DNA from: Hirudo medicinalis
Taxonomy: Eukaryota; Annelida; Clitellata; Hirudinida; Hirudinidae
Assembly: GCA_011800805.1 (NCBI GenBank)
Contig: MPNW01000303.1
Location: 67,218 to 131,217, forward strand
Direction of reading: 5' to 3'
Length of the DNA: 64,000 nt
Shown: piece after piece, positions 12,442 to 23,261 of the stretch
Layout: every line of letters begins with the position of its first letter
How positions within the stretch are numbered: position 1 is the first letter of the stretch
Program-made: the position numbers and the translations under genes
The notes under the pieces: generated by a model
The model's input: the letters and a program-made list of their open reading frames with translations, nothing else
Told to the model about the DNA's origin: nothing
The model's database searches: none

Positions 12442-15400
12442 ATGAAGAAATCAAAATGTTATGATAGGGAGATATTATCAACTCCAAAAAATCTTGATTA
12501 CATGGTGCAGGCTGTCAAAGGAACATTGGATCATAAGAAGAGAGAAAGCCTTTTCAAATGTCGAAATGACACGGAGCTTTTTAAGGTTCTTTGGTCGACA
12601 CCGTCTGCTATTGACGTCTTATTGTTGGAGGAAGAATTCGAAAAGAAATCAGAAGAATTGGCCCGGAAGGCAAGGGAGAGAGGCAATGAATATTTCAAGA
12701 ATAAGTCTTACATATCCGCCCTCCATGAATACAACAAATCCATCATCCATGCACCACTTGGGTCAGGAGGGAATAAAGAAGATGCTTACGAGAACGTTGT
12801 TCCAGAAGATTCTACGGAGTTATCGCTTGCATATGGAAACAGGTGAGAATTTGTATTTGTTGAATGATATGGAATCGAGCCAAACAGCTTGGTAATGCGT
12901 TTGCCAATAATTGGTAGTTCGCTTGATTAAACATAAACCTTACCTTTAAACGTTTCGAAAGTTTGTTCTATATATCTGCAGATCTGCAGCTCTTTTCCAA
13001 CTCGGAAAGTACGAAGAATGCTTACAGGATATCCAACGAGCACTGAGACTGGATTACCCCAAACAATCAAAACATAAGTTACTCCATCGCCAAGGTTCTT
13101 GTTATGTAAAATTAAAGCAGTTTGACAAAGCTAAACATAGCTTTGATCTTTCCAAGGAGAGTTTGGATGAGCAGAATATCATCATTGATGAAAAAATGAG
13201 AAACAGCTGGAGAAAGACCCTTGAAAAGTGCATTGCAGACTTACTCAATGAGGAAGGTTCTACTGGAAACAAAAACATCCAGAATAATTCTGAGAAAACT
13301 AGTTATCTCACAGTTCCAAGTCTAAAGTCTGGAGATTGCAAAGATGGTAGTGAAGCTTCGAGCCTCCTACATTTCAAAAAAGATGCCAGAAATCAGGATG
13401 TTGTGCTTGCTGCAGACGAGATAGACATTGGAGATGTGTTGATTGTTGAGAAACCTTATGCAAATGTTTTATTTCCTGCAAGGTTTGTTCCCAAGTTGTT
13501 TTTGCAATATGATTACAAAGCAACATCATTTGACTTAGAAGTTGTACCATTGTACATTCGTTTCTATTTCTACATTTTAACTTTATTTACAACGTTTTTC
13601 TTTTGATTAAATATTTTCAGAATGAAAAAGCAGAAATGCTACAACTGCTTTGCAACTCTTCCTCCGAATCCTGTGCCTTGCTATGACTGCACCTCAGTTG
13701 TTTATTGCAATGAGACATGTCGTGATTTCTCCTACGACAAGTTTCACAGGTTTGAATGCCATTATTTTGCTCTTTTTGGTGAGGACACCTGTGCAGACCT
13801 AGGACATCTGGTCGCAAGAATATTCATGACCTTGGGTGTCAAAAGGGTGCTGACTTATTTGAAGCAGTACAAAAACAACTTTGCAAAAGATCATGAGGGT
13901 ATGGAAAGAGAACAAGACTGTAATTCTGATAAGGAATCACCTCAACTGAATGATCAAATAAATATGGTGCTGGAAGAAGACAACTGTCATTGTTCAGTTT
14001 TCAAGTTGCCTGTCAGTGGAAATAGAAAACCTTCACCTCTCAACAATGACGAGTTAATCCCATTAATGGAGCTGCCATTTTTTGCTTGCTTTCTCTTCAA
14101 GCTTCTCTGCTTAACTGGCTTTTTGCAATTACCCTCCAATGTTGCGGCAAAGTACATGCCCCCAAAGAACGATAATGCCACGAAACTGGAAGTGATTCTA
14201 GAAGAAATCGAAGATGAAGATGAAAATTATGAGATCAAAGATGATAATGATCTCTTCCTCGTAGGGGGATTTCTCGTGCATTGCTTGAGGGTCGTTCGCA
14301 GGTTCGGCAAGCTCATCAGGGAAGCCAAAAAGTTTGGGGACGACCCGGACGAGCTCACTTCTTCCGTCCTAGGCATAGCACTGTACCCAAATTCAGTGTC
14401 CAAAGTCAGCCATTCCTGTGACCCAACTGCTGATATTGTGCATTACAATGATGTGGCTGTTATCAGATCAATCAGGAAATTAAGAAAGGGCGAAGAGATC
14501 AGCATATCGTTTGGCCCTCTCTTCCACGAGATGAAAATTGAACCAAGAAGAAAACTTCTATGGAGGGCAAACTCACTGGCTTGCAAGTTGGTATATGGTT
14601 TGACTTCCTCCTCAATCCAGTTTTAAGCTGATTCAATCCATTTTACTTTTCATGTTATTGTTTATCAGTTCTTCAGTCACTTGCATAGTCTGTAATTCAA
14701 ACTTCATTGAAGGATTAACTTGGAAACTTTTCTAAATCTTAGCCTGCTTACCCTTTCACATTTTGATTCACGAAGTTAGTTTAACAATATCGTGATCATT
14801 TCTCCCACAAATACAGCTGTATAGCTTGCTACAACAAGTGGCCTGTTTTGGAAGAGATGTTTGATGAAGTGCCCAGTTACAGGTGCGAGAATTGCCTGAG
14901 CGTGCTGGTGGCCTCTGACAAAACAGATGGAAAGTTTATGGTTTGTCCTGTCTGTGCGCACAGGTTTGTGGATCAACATATTGTTAGTTATTACAAATTA
15001 TTGACACGAAACATTTCAATAAAATCCTGCGGTGAATTTTTCTGGCTTAAACAATGCTTTGCCTCAGCACTCTGCTATCTACTGTTTTATTTTTGTTTGT
15101 TATGTTGTTCAATATAGCATAACTCCAGAGGAGGTTTGATTCCATACCAATATCGTGTGGCTGTCCTAGCAAAACTAGTTTGTTTTTTTGGTCTCACACT
15201 CAGTAATTCATTTATCCTCCATCCCTCATTGGTTTCTCTACATTTCTAAAATTCAATCTCGCAAAGGAAAAACCTGGAGGAGATAGTTGAAAAGCTGAGG
15301 ACATCGTTCGACGAGTATGCCTTGGCCATGAATGATGCCATGTCAGGAGATCACGAAGGTGCCTTGCCAAGACTGAGCAACCACTTGCAGCTCATCCAGA

Positions 15401-15492
15401 AACACATCAGGCAACCGTGGCCCGACCTCGTGGCTTGCCAAACGGCAGTTAAGTTGTGCTACAGACTAATGGCCAACAGAGCTGAAACATAG
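12442..15492 (+). CDS. SMYD4: SMYD4-like protein (TPR, MYND zinc finger, split SET), 5 exons
   Basis: Exons 12442-12842, 12982-13482, 13621-14586, 14817-14963, 15267-15492; all phases agree, giving 746 residues (vertebrate SMYD4 is about 800). Order: N-terminal TPRs (about 74-170, GNEYFKNKSYISALHEYNKS and SAALFQLGKYEECLQDI), the first SET half (IGDVLIVEKPYANVLFP), a MYND finger from residue 307 (CYNC, CYDC, VVYCNETC, HRFEC), the second SET half near 564-600, a post-SET Cys cluster completed across the exon 3/4 junction, and a helical C-terminus. The ATG at 12442 is preferred because the upstream in-frame extension to 12307 is hydrophobic and repeat-like. SMYD proteins are SET methyltransferases or, for SMYD4, mainly reported as developmental regulators. 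The NHSC-type motif reads VSHSCDP and the usual YGP reads FGP, so activity is doubtful. An ATTAAA signal lies at 15582. Confidence 0.93.
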
Positions 15493-15800
15493 TTTTATCA
15501 GAGAATGAGTAGTTCTCAGTGTCGTGTGGGTGTTCTTATTGGCATTGTGTGACTTATTTATTCATTTATTTGTTCGTCTTTATTAAAAGTTGCATAATGC
15601 GATGTATTCATCACCTAACATTTTGTTGAGTGATTCTTGGTCCCAGTGCACTCAATTCCAGGCATAATTAGTTGCAAGAAACCTTATCACTTCATGATTC
15701 GCATGAGGCACAAGTAGTTTACAGCGATGACTTTGCAATGAGCTTGCACAATTATGATAAAATCAACAGAGCAGATGATTATTTCACCAGAATCCGAATG

Positions 15801-18032
15801 TCATCCAAAATTTTGTTGGTCCGAGAAATTCTCGAGCTTCAGAAGGGAATTGTTATCCTCGTCGACAATGAAAAGATCTCCTTCCTCTGTCGGCAGAGAT
15901 TTGGAGGGACATTTGATTCTGTATGTCTCGCCAGCATCAAAAGCACTTTTGTAACGCGTTTCGGTGTATTCAAAGCCGAAGATGTCCCGAGTCCCCACAA
16001 GTTCAGTGCTTCCAAATACAAAATCTAGTTGCCTCAAAAATGCCAAGCCCTGGTCGAGCAGGAGGAAGCGACGGTTCAATCGGTCGCAAGCCACAAAAGA
16101 AGGTTCCGAATTGCACTTTATTAAGGACAAGTGGATAGGATAGTTCAATTTGTCTGACTTTTGTGAGTAACTGCTTATAGTATTGCCGGCGAAGTCAGTA
16201 ATAAGGATTTCATGCTTTCCTCCTGCTAGACAAATAGCAAAATGGTTATAATAGGCTTCTTCGTTGGATGGGGCTCCGATATTATGACTTGTCGAAGCTC
16301 TCGTCTGAGATTCCCTCTGATAATGTTTCTCTGTAAACTCCTTTGGTAGGAACAGCACATGTCTTGGATTTAGAAATTGATGGGCAAGGATAATTGTCCG
16401 GAGTTTTAACCCATCGACAGCATACTCTACAATGCACCTCAAGGAATTGCAAGCCACGAGGATTGTCTCAACAGGAGTAACAGAGAGTCCGTTGTTATAG
16501 CTACCAGTGTTCCAGTATTTTGCCTGCTTTTGTGGGTTAGCAATTAAATAAATTATAATCCATTACAGAAGTCATAGAATAAACATTTTATGATGGAACC
16601 TTACTTGGCATCCTTTCAATGTGGAAATTCTGTGGAGATTATTATTTGATCTTTCAGAAATGAAAAGGTAATCGGAGCACACAACACAGTCGTTAGGATC
16701 GTTCAAATTCATTGCATTGATCTTTCTGTCCAAGTTGGATTCATCGAATGCCTCCACATTTCCATTCCTTGCGAGACAACCTTCTTGTACTGACGTAGAA
16801 AGCTTTGCTTTAGAGGAACTCTCTGCACTGAGAATGAGAATGTCTTTGCATGATGAAAAGAGGAGGAATAACTCAGAACTTTTGTTGCAATAAGCCACAG
16901 TTCTCAATTTTTTGCTAAACTTTAGCATTGAAACAATGCTTACAGGTCCATCAGGGCCAATGTGCGAGATGCTTCCATCTGGTAACAGGACGATGAATTG
17001 GTGCATTGCACTTTAATTTTATATCCTAATATTTCTATTAACTCACCAACATTCCTGTTGTAATGCAGCTTGCCAAGGACGTATGAGTTGTCTGGGTATT
17101 TCAGAAACTCAATTCGTTTCAAATTTTTTCTTCTCAAGTTTTTTAAGTCCAAAGAGTTGTCAAGAAAGCATTTGCTGTCAGAAAGGACCAGCTTTACATG
17201 ATCTGTTGCACTATCTTTGTCCTTGCATTCCTTGATCTTTGTAATGTAATGCTGAAGTCCAAGAAGATAAATGATCCAGTTGATTCTAATGCTCTCAATA
17301 ATGGCCTCTTCTTCCTTGATACTGGCATCGATTTCATCAAGGAGCTCTCTTTTGTTTCTCTCATGTTGAGCTTTGCTAGCTAAAATTTTAAGAGTTTGTT
17401 TATTAGGTCATCGATTAAACAAATAAACTGCTTATCTATATTGCTACGGGTTGACTAAACATTAACTTTCTTAGTAGTTTTACAAAGTTCAGATTATGTA
17501 ACATTGGGAAATCTGTTTACAACTTTGTTCTACATCTATTTTTGTTAAAGTTTTTATGAAGTTGGAATGTTACAAAGTACATACCAAAATGTTTTATACT
17601 TTTCCTCGCATTGTTAGCACTGTCTTCTAATTCTTTGAAGCTTGAATTCATCATCTTAAGATTTTCCCAAGTCCAGCTTCTTTCTTGATGAATTTCCTCT
17701 AGGAGTAGTTTGGTAAAATGCTCTAGATCTTCTTCGCGGTAGTCGCACTCCGCTTCCCTTGGCGCATTGAGGATCGGCAGGAGAGCAATCAATTTTAGGA
17801 TGAGACTATTTTTCTTCAAGCTATCGAAATCCTTTTTAAATAAGTCGAATTCCAATTGACAAAGTGGACATGTCAGCTTGATTGTAGAGCTCGACCTAGT
17901 TTTCCTTCTTTTGTCAGTTAAACATGATCCCAGACATTGGAAACAAAATGTATGAAAACATGGCAAAATCCTCGGGTCCTCGTAAGGACCTTTACACATT
18001 TTACAAGTCAAAAACGAACCCGCGTCATTCAT
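15801..18032 (-). CDS. RING finger, coiled coil, NHL-like propeller protein (TRIM-like), 4 exons
   Basis: Exons 18032-17585, 17379-17047, 16978-16605, 16523-15801; phases agree and give about 625 residues. A canonical C3HC4 RING lies at C10, C13, C25, H27, C30, C33, C55, C58, so E3 ubiquitin ligase activity is expected. Exon 2 is strongly helical and charged (KAQHERNKRELLDEIDASIK), a likely coiled coil. Exons 3-4 contain repeated beta-strand patterns such as DGSISHIGPDG, DYLFISERSNNNLHRIS and GDLFIVDEDNNSLLKLE, typical of NHL-type propellers that bind RNA or protein. No B-box Cys/His set is visible between RING and coiled coil. The start ATG has a good context (GTCAAC before it). The gene is tail to tail with SMYD4, 308 bp apart. 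Exact family member unknown; the exon 4 acceptor is ambiguous by three bases. Confidence 0.82.
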
Positions 18033-18795
18033 GTTGACCTAATATATCAAATCAAATGGGAGAATCCCGTGGCAATGAAATTTGTTTGCTAGATACTTGA
18101 GGCAATTTCAGAATTTTATATTTTAATGTAAGACATGTAGGATAAGAATATACAATTATTAAAACGCTTCTCAGAAAATGCATTGACATCCGGTCTTACC
18201 TTCTCAGGTTATTCAAATATAAACATAATTTAATAATCAATATTTAAAACTAAAACTATCTGGCTTAATACTTCCCTAAAACTACTTACCTAATACCAAT
18301 TTCAGGGATGCTAACCAATTATTTAGCCAGATGAAAGGGCTTCACTGAAATAGACTTGCACTGATAATATTTCCATCTGCGCTGGATTTGTCAAGTAGAT
18401 TTTTGTGAATAAAGGCTTAATTAAAAACCCTATGATGTTTCTTATGAAGATGTTGTAATTTTTTCAGATATTTCTTACGGACACGGAATGTTATACTTAA
18501 CGAACGATTGCCACTACTAAAGACAATTCATTTCACAGTCCGTAGAATGGCATCAAGAATATGAACTTTTCTAGTTCTACCGCATAATTATAAAATGATT
18601 TCTGCTCCGCAAACCGGTAACTGAACTAACGTTAATCAGGGGACTTAATTAACGATGGGCGCTCACCAAGTTGTGCGAGGGTTTGTTACCCCCCGGAAAA
18701 AGCTGAAATGAAGTCCCTGACGTTAACTTTACATTAACATTTTAATAGTTGCTGCAAATCATTACGTTTAAATGTATCAATAAAAATAAATAAAA
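18033..18795. other. Intergenic spacer
   Basis: AT-rich sequence 5' of the RING gene and 3' of the first Ly6-like locus. No exon, RNA gene or repeat family is recognised. Confidence 0.4.
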
Positions 18796-19427
18796 CTAAA
18801 TATGATGACCAACACAAAATGCGATTGTTAGTAGCAAGCCCGCTTGGGCAAAGAGCTGGCTGCCTCTGGACATTTTCGTTATGTATTCGGTAATGTCGAA
18901 AAATTTGGTCGTGGTCTCCGGATATGAGGATTGCTGAGAAGTCAGAGGTTCAATGTTGTATCCATCAGTGCTGATGAAACATCCTGCGACATTCGATATA
19001 ATCATCATATTTGTCGCTTTTAAAGCAGCATGTAGAATCGCTCATGTTCATTTTATTCGTGATTTCCTCCATTTCACAGCGCCTTCCAATCTTTATTTCT
19101 CCTAAACAGTTTGAAATGAAAGTGAATCAAAATTAACACTAAAATCATTAATAAAAACTTTTACATCAAGATAGCACATAAAGGTATCAGATGCAATGCT
19201 TGTCAAATCGTAACCCTTGAGGTATGAACATGCGGTTTCATTATTTGTGCCAGTGAAACGTTTTGGGGGTTTTTTGGGTTAGACTCGCAAGGAAAACTGT
19301 AATAACAACTTAGTACTGATTCTCCAGAAGGCAGTTTCATTACCAGGAAGCACAAAATTAGCAACAGTAACGAATTCTTCGTCATGTTCCAGGAAGTGGG
19401 TAGTAAATGGAGCATAGGTTTTCTCAA
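18796..19427 (-). pseudogene. Degenerate Ly6/uPAR-like (three-finger) gene
   Basis: Same two-exon layout as the neighbouring Ly6-like genes: exon 1 about 19427-19215 with a hydrophobic signal sequence (MTKNSLLLLILCFLVMK) and a CYYSFPCE start, exon 2 about 19101-18796 with GRRCE, shared with the gene at 20479-21401. Two frame breaks are visible: one in exon 1 inside a run of A and C homopolymers before ACSYLKG, one in exon 2 between CCFKSDKYDDYI and NVAGCFISTDGYN. Several cysteines conserved in the paralogues are also replaced (CYYS for CYYC, FTG for FTC, CFI for CIC). A hydrophobic, GPI-like C-terminus remains. Decay is the simplest reading. The exon 1 break alone could be a homopolymer sequencing error, but the lost cysteines argue against an intact gene. 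Confidence 0.7.
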
Positions 19428-19829
19428 AATATTAACCTGTCAGATTTGCAATACAGGTAAAGCTAAATTCCGTGATTGCAGGCCTCATAGACAACTGCGA
19501 ATTTGACTGTTATTCACTATTTTAAGATCTTACAAGCTGGATTTATCAGGATTTATGAAACCAAGAAGTTTTACAACTCAGAATTGTTGACTTACTAGCT
19601 TTATAATTAAATATTAAGTCGAAATTACTTAACTTATTATCTTATTATTTGGAGTGTTCATATCAAGCTGAAAACATCCTGTTCATGCGCCCTGTACTAG
19701 ACGATAGGCTGAATAATGAAAGTGGGCGTACAAAAATTATGAAAAATCTCATGTAAGTCCGTTTAGTAGTAATGGGGAAAGTTACCAAACATTTGTAAAA
19801 ATTAGTCCTTATTGGGGAGTAGCTAGTTG

Positions 19830-20033
19830 CTAGTAGGACCTTGGCATGAAGAATCTTTGACAGTTGGAATAATTACCAAATAAAAATAAACAAGTTGGAC
19901 ATTCTCTGGAGACAGCCAGAGCAGATTGGCTTTCTACACGACAGCCAGTGTACTTGCTGTTGCAACTGTCATCATCTTCATATTCGTCGCTCTGATTTTT
20001 ATCAACGACATCATCATAACTGACTTTTTTTGA
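19830..20033. other. Segment open on both strands; unresolved
   Basis: On the plus strand a 47-codon frame (19890-20033) encodes a membrane-helix-like stretch (ASVLAVATVIIFIFVALIF). On the minus strand the same DNA encodes an acidic then Cys-containing stretch (DDDSCNSKYTGC, ALAVSRECPTC) ending at 19830. The minus strand matches the orientation of the flanking Ly6-like genes, so a diverged exon of that family is possible. Neither frame has a clear start or splice pairing. Confidence 0.25.
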
Positions 20034-20478
20034 TTTTACTTTTTTTTATTATTATTGTTAATTACTAATTAATGATTATAGTTTTATTTTAGCAGTGTTT
20101 TTTTTTAATGTGGAATTTGGAATAATTTAGTTTGACTACAGATTTATTTAACTAAACGGAATTATGTTTTTTAGAGGTTGAGTTGACGACAACTACTCAT
20201 TGAGAGAAAATCTCGCCAAGTTAGTTAGTTAGTTGCCATGCTCGACTGCCTCGGGTGGTTTTACAATATGTTCCGGTTGAGCGCTCTTGGTTGGAGTTAA
20301 TTGAGATAATTAAATTATATCATTTAATTACATGAAATAGTTTATTGAAGAAATATTCATTTAAATCATAATAATCATCTCTATTTTAATACAATAATCA
20401 TAAGTATGAGCGACTTTGTTTAAAAAAACAAAACAAGAAATTAAAAATATTAATAACTTGTTAAACTATGTCCAACAT

Positions 20479-21401
20479 TCAAAAGAAATTGACTCTAAGA
20501 AAATAAGCGGTCACACTAATCCACTGGAACATCACCAGAGCCGGTACGTTTGGCAAGTGTTTAGACAATCCTCCATTTGGAATTTTAGTGGTAGTTGTAG
20601 TAGTGGTAGTTGTGGTGGTGAAGACGTCCAAATTGCAGAAATTTGTATTACAAATACAGGCGGTGGCATTGGTGTACGTTTCATAAGAGTCAATATGGTA
20701 ACAATTGCCCATGGTGGCATTCTGTGTCAGGGAGCTGTTCGCTTCGCACCTTCTTCCAGTGTTGATGTCACCTGAGTGTTTTCAATCGAACAAAATTGAA
20801 TGCTTTGGAATTATATTATTATTATTATTATTGGTATTAATTATTATAATTGTTATTGTTATTGTCTGGATATTCTGCAACATTATCTGGACTCAAGAGT
20901 TTAATTTCTGAAGTCGATCTTCAAACTTTTTTTGCTTTTATGATTTCAACAGTCCAGTTTTGAAGCCTCTGGAAACTTACCTCATTGAACCTATTGCCTC
21001 GCCACGATAAATGAATTTTGTTTGCTTATCAATAATTGAATTTTTATTACTTATTATTAATATTATTTATTATTTGTTAATGTTTTGTTTATTTATTTAC
21101 TCATTTATTTTTAGCGAGCCTTTATTTCCAAAGACTTCAAATAAGAGGCATTTCCAATTTGAATAAAAACAAGAGCATTTATAAAATTAACTAATTAAAT
21201 ATTCAAATTTCTTGAAAATTCACCATATTCGTTGAGACCCCTCAAGTACGAGCAGCCAATTGCATTAGCGCTGCAAGTAAATTTTTTCAAAGTGGAGCCT
21301 TCGCAAGGCCAGCAATAGTAACATTCCAGAGACAGTACTCGTCCAGTCGAGCTGATAATTATCACAGCCACAAGGAGGGTCTTGACAAAGAAGTTTTCCA
21401 T
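20479..21401 (-). CDS. Ly6/uPAR-like GPI-type surface protein, single domain, 2 exons
   Basis: Exons 21401-21224 and 20771-20479, joined by a phase-1 GT-AG intron inside the domain; 156 residues. An N-terminal signal sequence (VKTLLVAVIIISSTGRVLS) is followed by the Ly6 pattern LECYYCWPCE, TCSANAIGC, RRCE, GNC and ACICNTNFCN, ten cysteines ending in the family's C-x4-C-N. After the domain comes an 11-residue Thr run encoded by an imperfect ACN repeat, then a short hydrophobic tail (ALVMFQWISVTAYFL) suited to GPI attachment. The protein is expected on the cell surface. Its ligand is unknown; the family includes regulators of receptors and of septate junctions. The Thr stretch would act as an O-glycosylated stalk and may vary in length between individuals. 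Confidence 0.85.
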
Positions 21402-21840
21402 TTATTTTCCTAAAGTAGAAGAGGGTTAAAAGATGTCAACCGTTGTAAGCACAATAAATACACTTCCACTAAGAACGCAGAAATGATTATTTTGAACCTT
21501 TAAGAAACTGTTTAATTGCAAAATATTTTCACCGTTTCAATCTCGTTAATCCTCCAACAAATGTTAACAGATTCCAGATCTTTCCTTACAAAGAAGACTT
21601 CCTTTTAACAGAAATCGTGCGTCAGAAAATGTTTTAATAATCTTTGCTTGTAAAGCAATGTGGTGCTTTCAGAGGTCTTCAGAATTGACGTAATTCAAGC
21701 CGGGCTATCAATAAGTTTAGCGCTTATTATTATCTTTCCTTACGTTTATGAAATATGCACTTATGCAATTACATGCTTCAATGGCGCCAAACAAGTCTGC
21801 TTAGAGCAGGCGAGAAGTGCAAGTCACATGTACTTTTTAA

Positions 21841-21962
21841 AGTAATTATTATTGTAATGATTATTATTATTATATATAATAATATTAATTATATAATAAA
21901 ATAACCTAATTACTAACAATATATATTATAATATAATATAATAATAATATAATATAATAAAT
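21841..21962. repeat. AT-rich simple repeat
   Basis: TAT/ATA-rich sequence with ATTATT and ATAATATA units; a similar (ATT)n tract lies at about 22110-22200. No coding potential. Confidence 0.8.
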
Positions 21963-22019
21963 ACACTTTATGATATTTATTATCAACAAAAAAAAACTTT
22001 TTAAATTCATTGCCTCGAA

Positions 22020-22117
22020 AACATTTCATCCATTGAAAAGGGAGTTGTTACTACGCCTCTTAGTCACTTGAACATGATTTTTGACATTTTGGACTTGTCA
22101 AGTACTATAATTGTTAT

Positions 22118-22150
<33 letters not shown>

Positions 22151-22350
22151 AATTGTTTTGTTATTATTATTATTATTACTATGATTGTTTTGTTATTGTA
22201 TTTATTTATTTTTAGCGAGCATTTATTTGCTAGGACTTCAAATGAGTCAACGGCATTAGTCAATCATTCAAAAGGGAGTGATTGATTGATGTGCCTCTTA
22301 GTGACTTGCGCATGATTTGTTTTTGACATTTTGGACTTGTCACGTCCCTA
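22020..22350 (+). repeat. Local duplication, about 85 bp, two diverged copies
   Basis: The segment at about 22024-22107 (from CATCCATTGAAAAGGGAGT through GACATTTTGGACTTGTCA) recurs at about 22264-22341 with changes. A second pair, TTTAGCGAGC near 21111 and 22213, shows the copied unit was larger, perhaps 1 kb apart. Origin unknown; it could be an old transposon relic or local duplication. Confidence 0.6.
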
Positions 22351-22885
22351 AACGTCGAATACACCAAATGTAAATATTCGCAGCAATAAGCATTTGATTT
22401 TGAGAAATTTGTTCACGATCTGTTCCTTAGTGACTGAAAAGTTCGTTGGAGTAAATTTAAATAAATTTCAATATCATTATTTTTCGTGGAAATTTATGCT
22501 TTAAGGTTTAATCTGCGTGATTAATTTCAATATAATTTGATCAACTATAATATTGATTACTGTTGAAATAACGAACTAGGTCTTTGGATTTATGACATAT
22601 CATTTACTATCCATAAGTATATTTCGACTTTTTTTTTTAAATTTCGTTTTAAAATGTATTGTTGTTATTAATTTAAGGATCAAATCAAATCATTTTATTA
22701 TATTTACTACCAACCTCGGTCAAAGGGTCATTCGACCTCTTACATGACCAAGTGAACTTAAGAAAACAGAAATGCATAAATTTGAGCGAAAGCATGAATG
22801 GTAGCAAAAGAAACTAAACTAATAACACGCAGCTCAAAAATAAAAATGAAATACATTTGTTTGTGGACACTTAAAAAGAAGGAAA

Positions 22886-23145
22886 TTATTTGTAGATGAG
22901 ATATTGATTTAAGTTAAGTTCACGAATAGCCGAGTCAAAGCGAGAAACAGATGGTGAATTTACAATATCGGCAGGCAGGGAGTTCCACGATCCAACAACT
23001 CGTTAAGTTCGGTTATAGAAGAAATTCCTAGTAGTTTCGCATCTGATTTCACCAGTTCTGAGTTTAAAATTGTGACCTCGTGTCCTAGAACATGTTGAGG
23101 GTAGGAGAGAGAAGGAGGATGTGCAATTAAGCATAATAATCCCAT
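22886..23145 (-). mobile_element. 3' end of a CR1/jockey-type non-LTR retrotransposon ORF2 (fragment)
   Basis: Read on the minus strand, the sequence encodes the typical C-terminus of a reverse transcriptase ORF2: a piece with SRTRGHNFKLRT, then TTRNFFYNRT, an in-frame TAA, then RVVGSWNSLPADIVNSPSV and a terminal stop at 22886-22888. The R-x-x-G-H-x-x-K-L and N-x-W-N-S-L-P signatures are characteristic of CR1/L2/jockey elements. The internal stop and the missing 5' part show a dead, 5'-truncated copy between two Ly6-like genes. Confidence 0.8.
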
Positions 23146-23261
23146 AATCGATGCTTTTCAATTGATAACAAATGAGTAGAAGTTATTTAATAATTTTTTG
23201 CCAGCATTTAGCCAGTTTTATTTCGTAAAACATCAACATGTAATTTAACGAAATACAAAAA

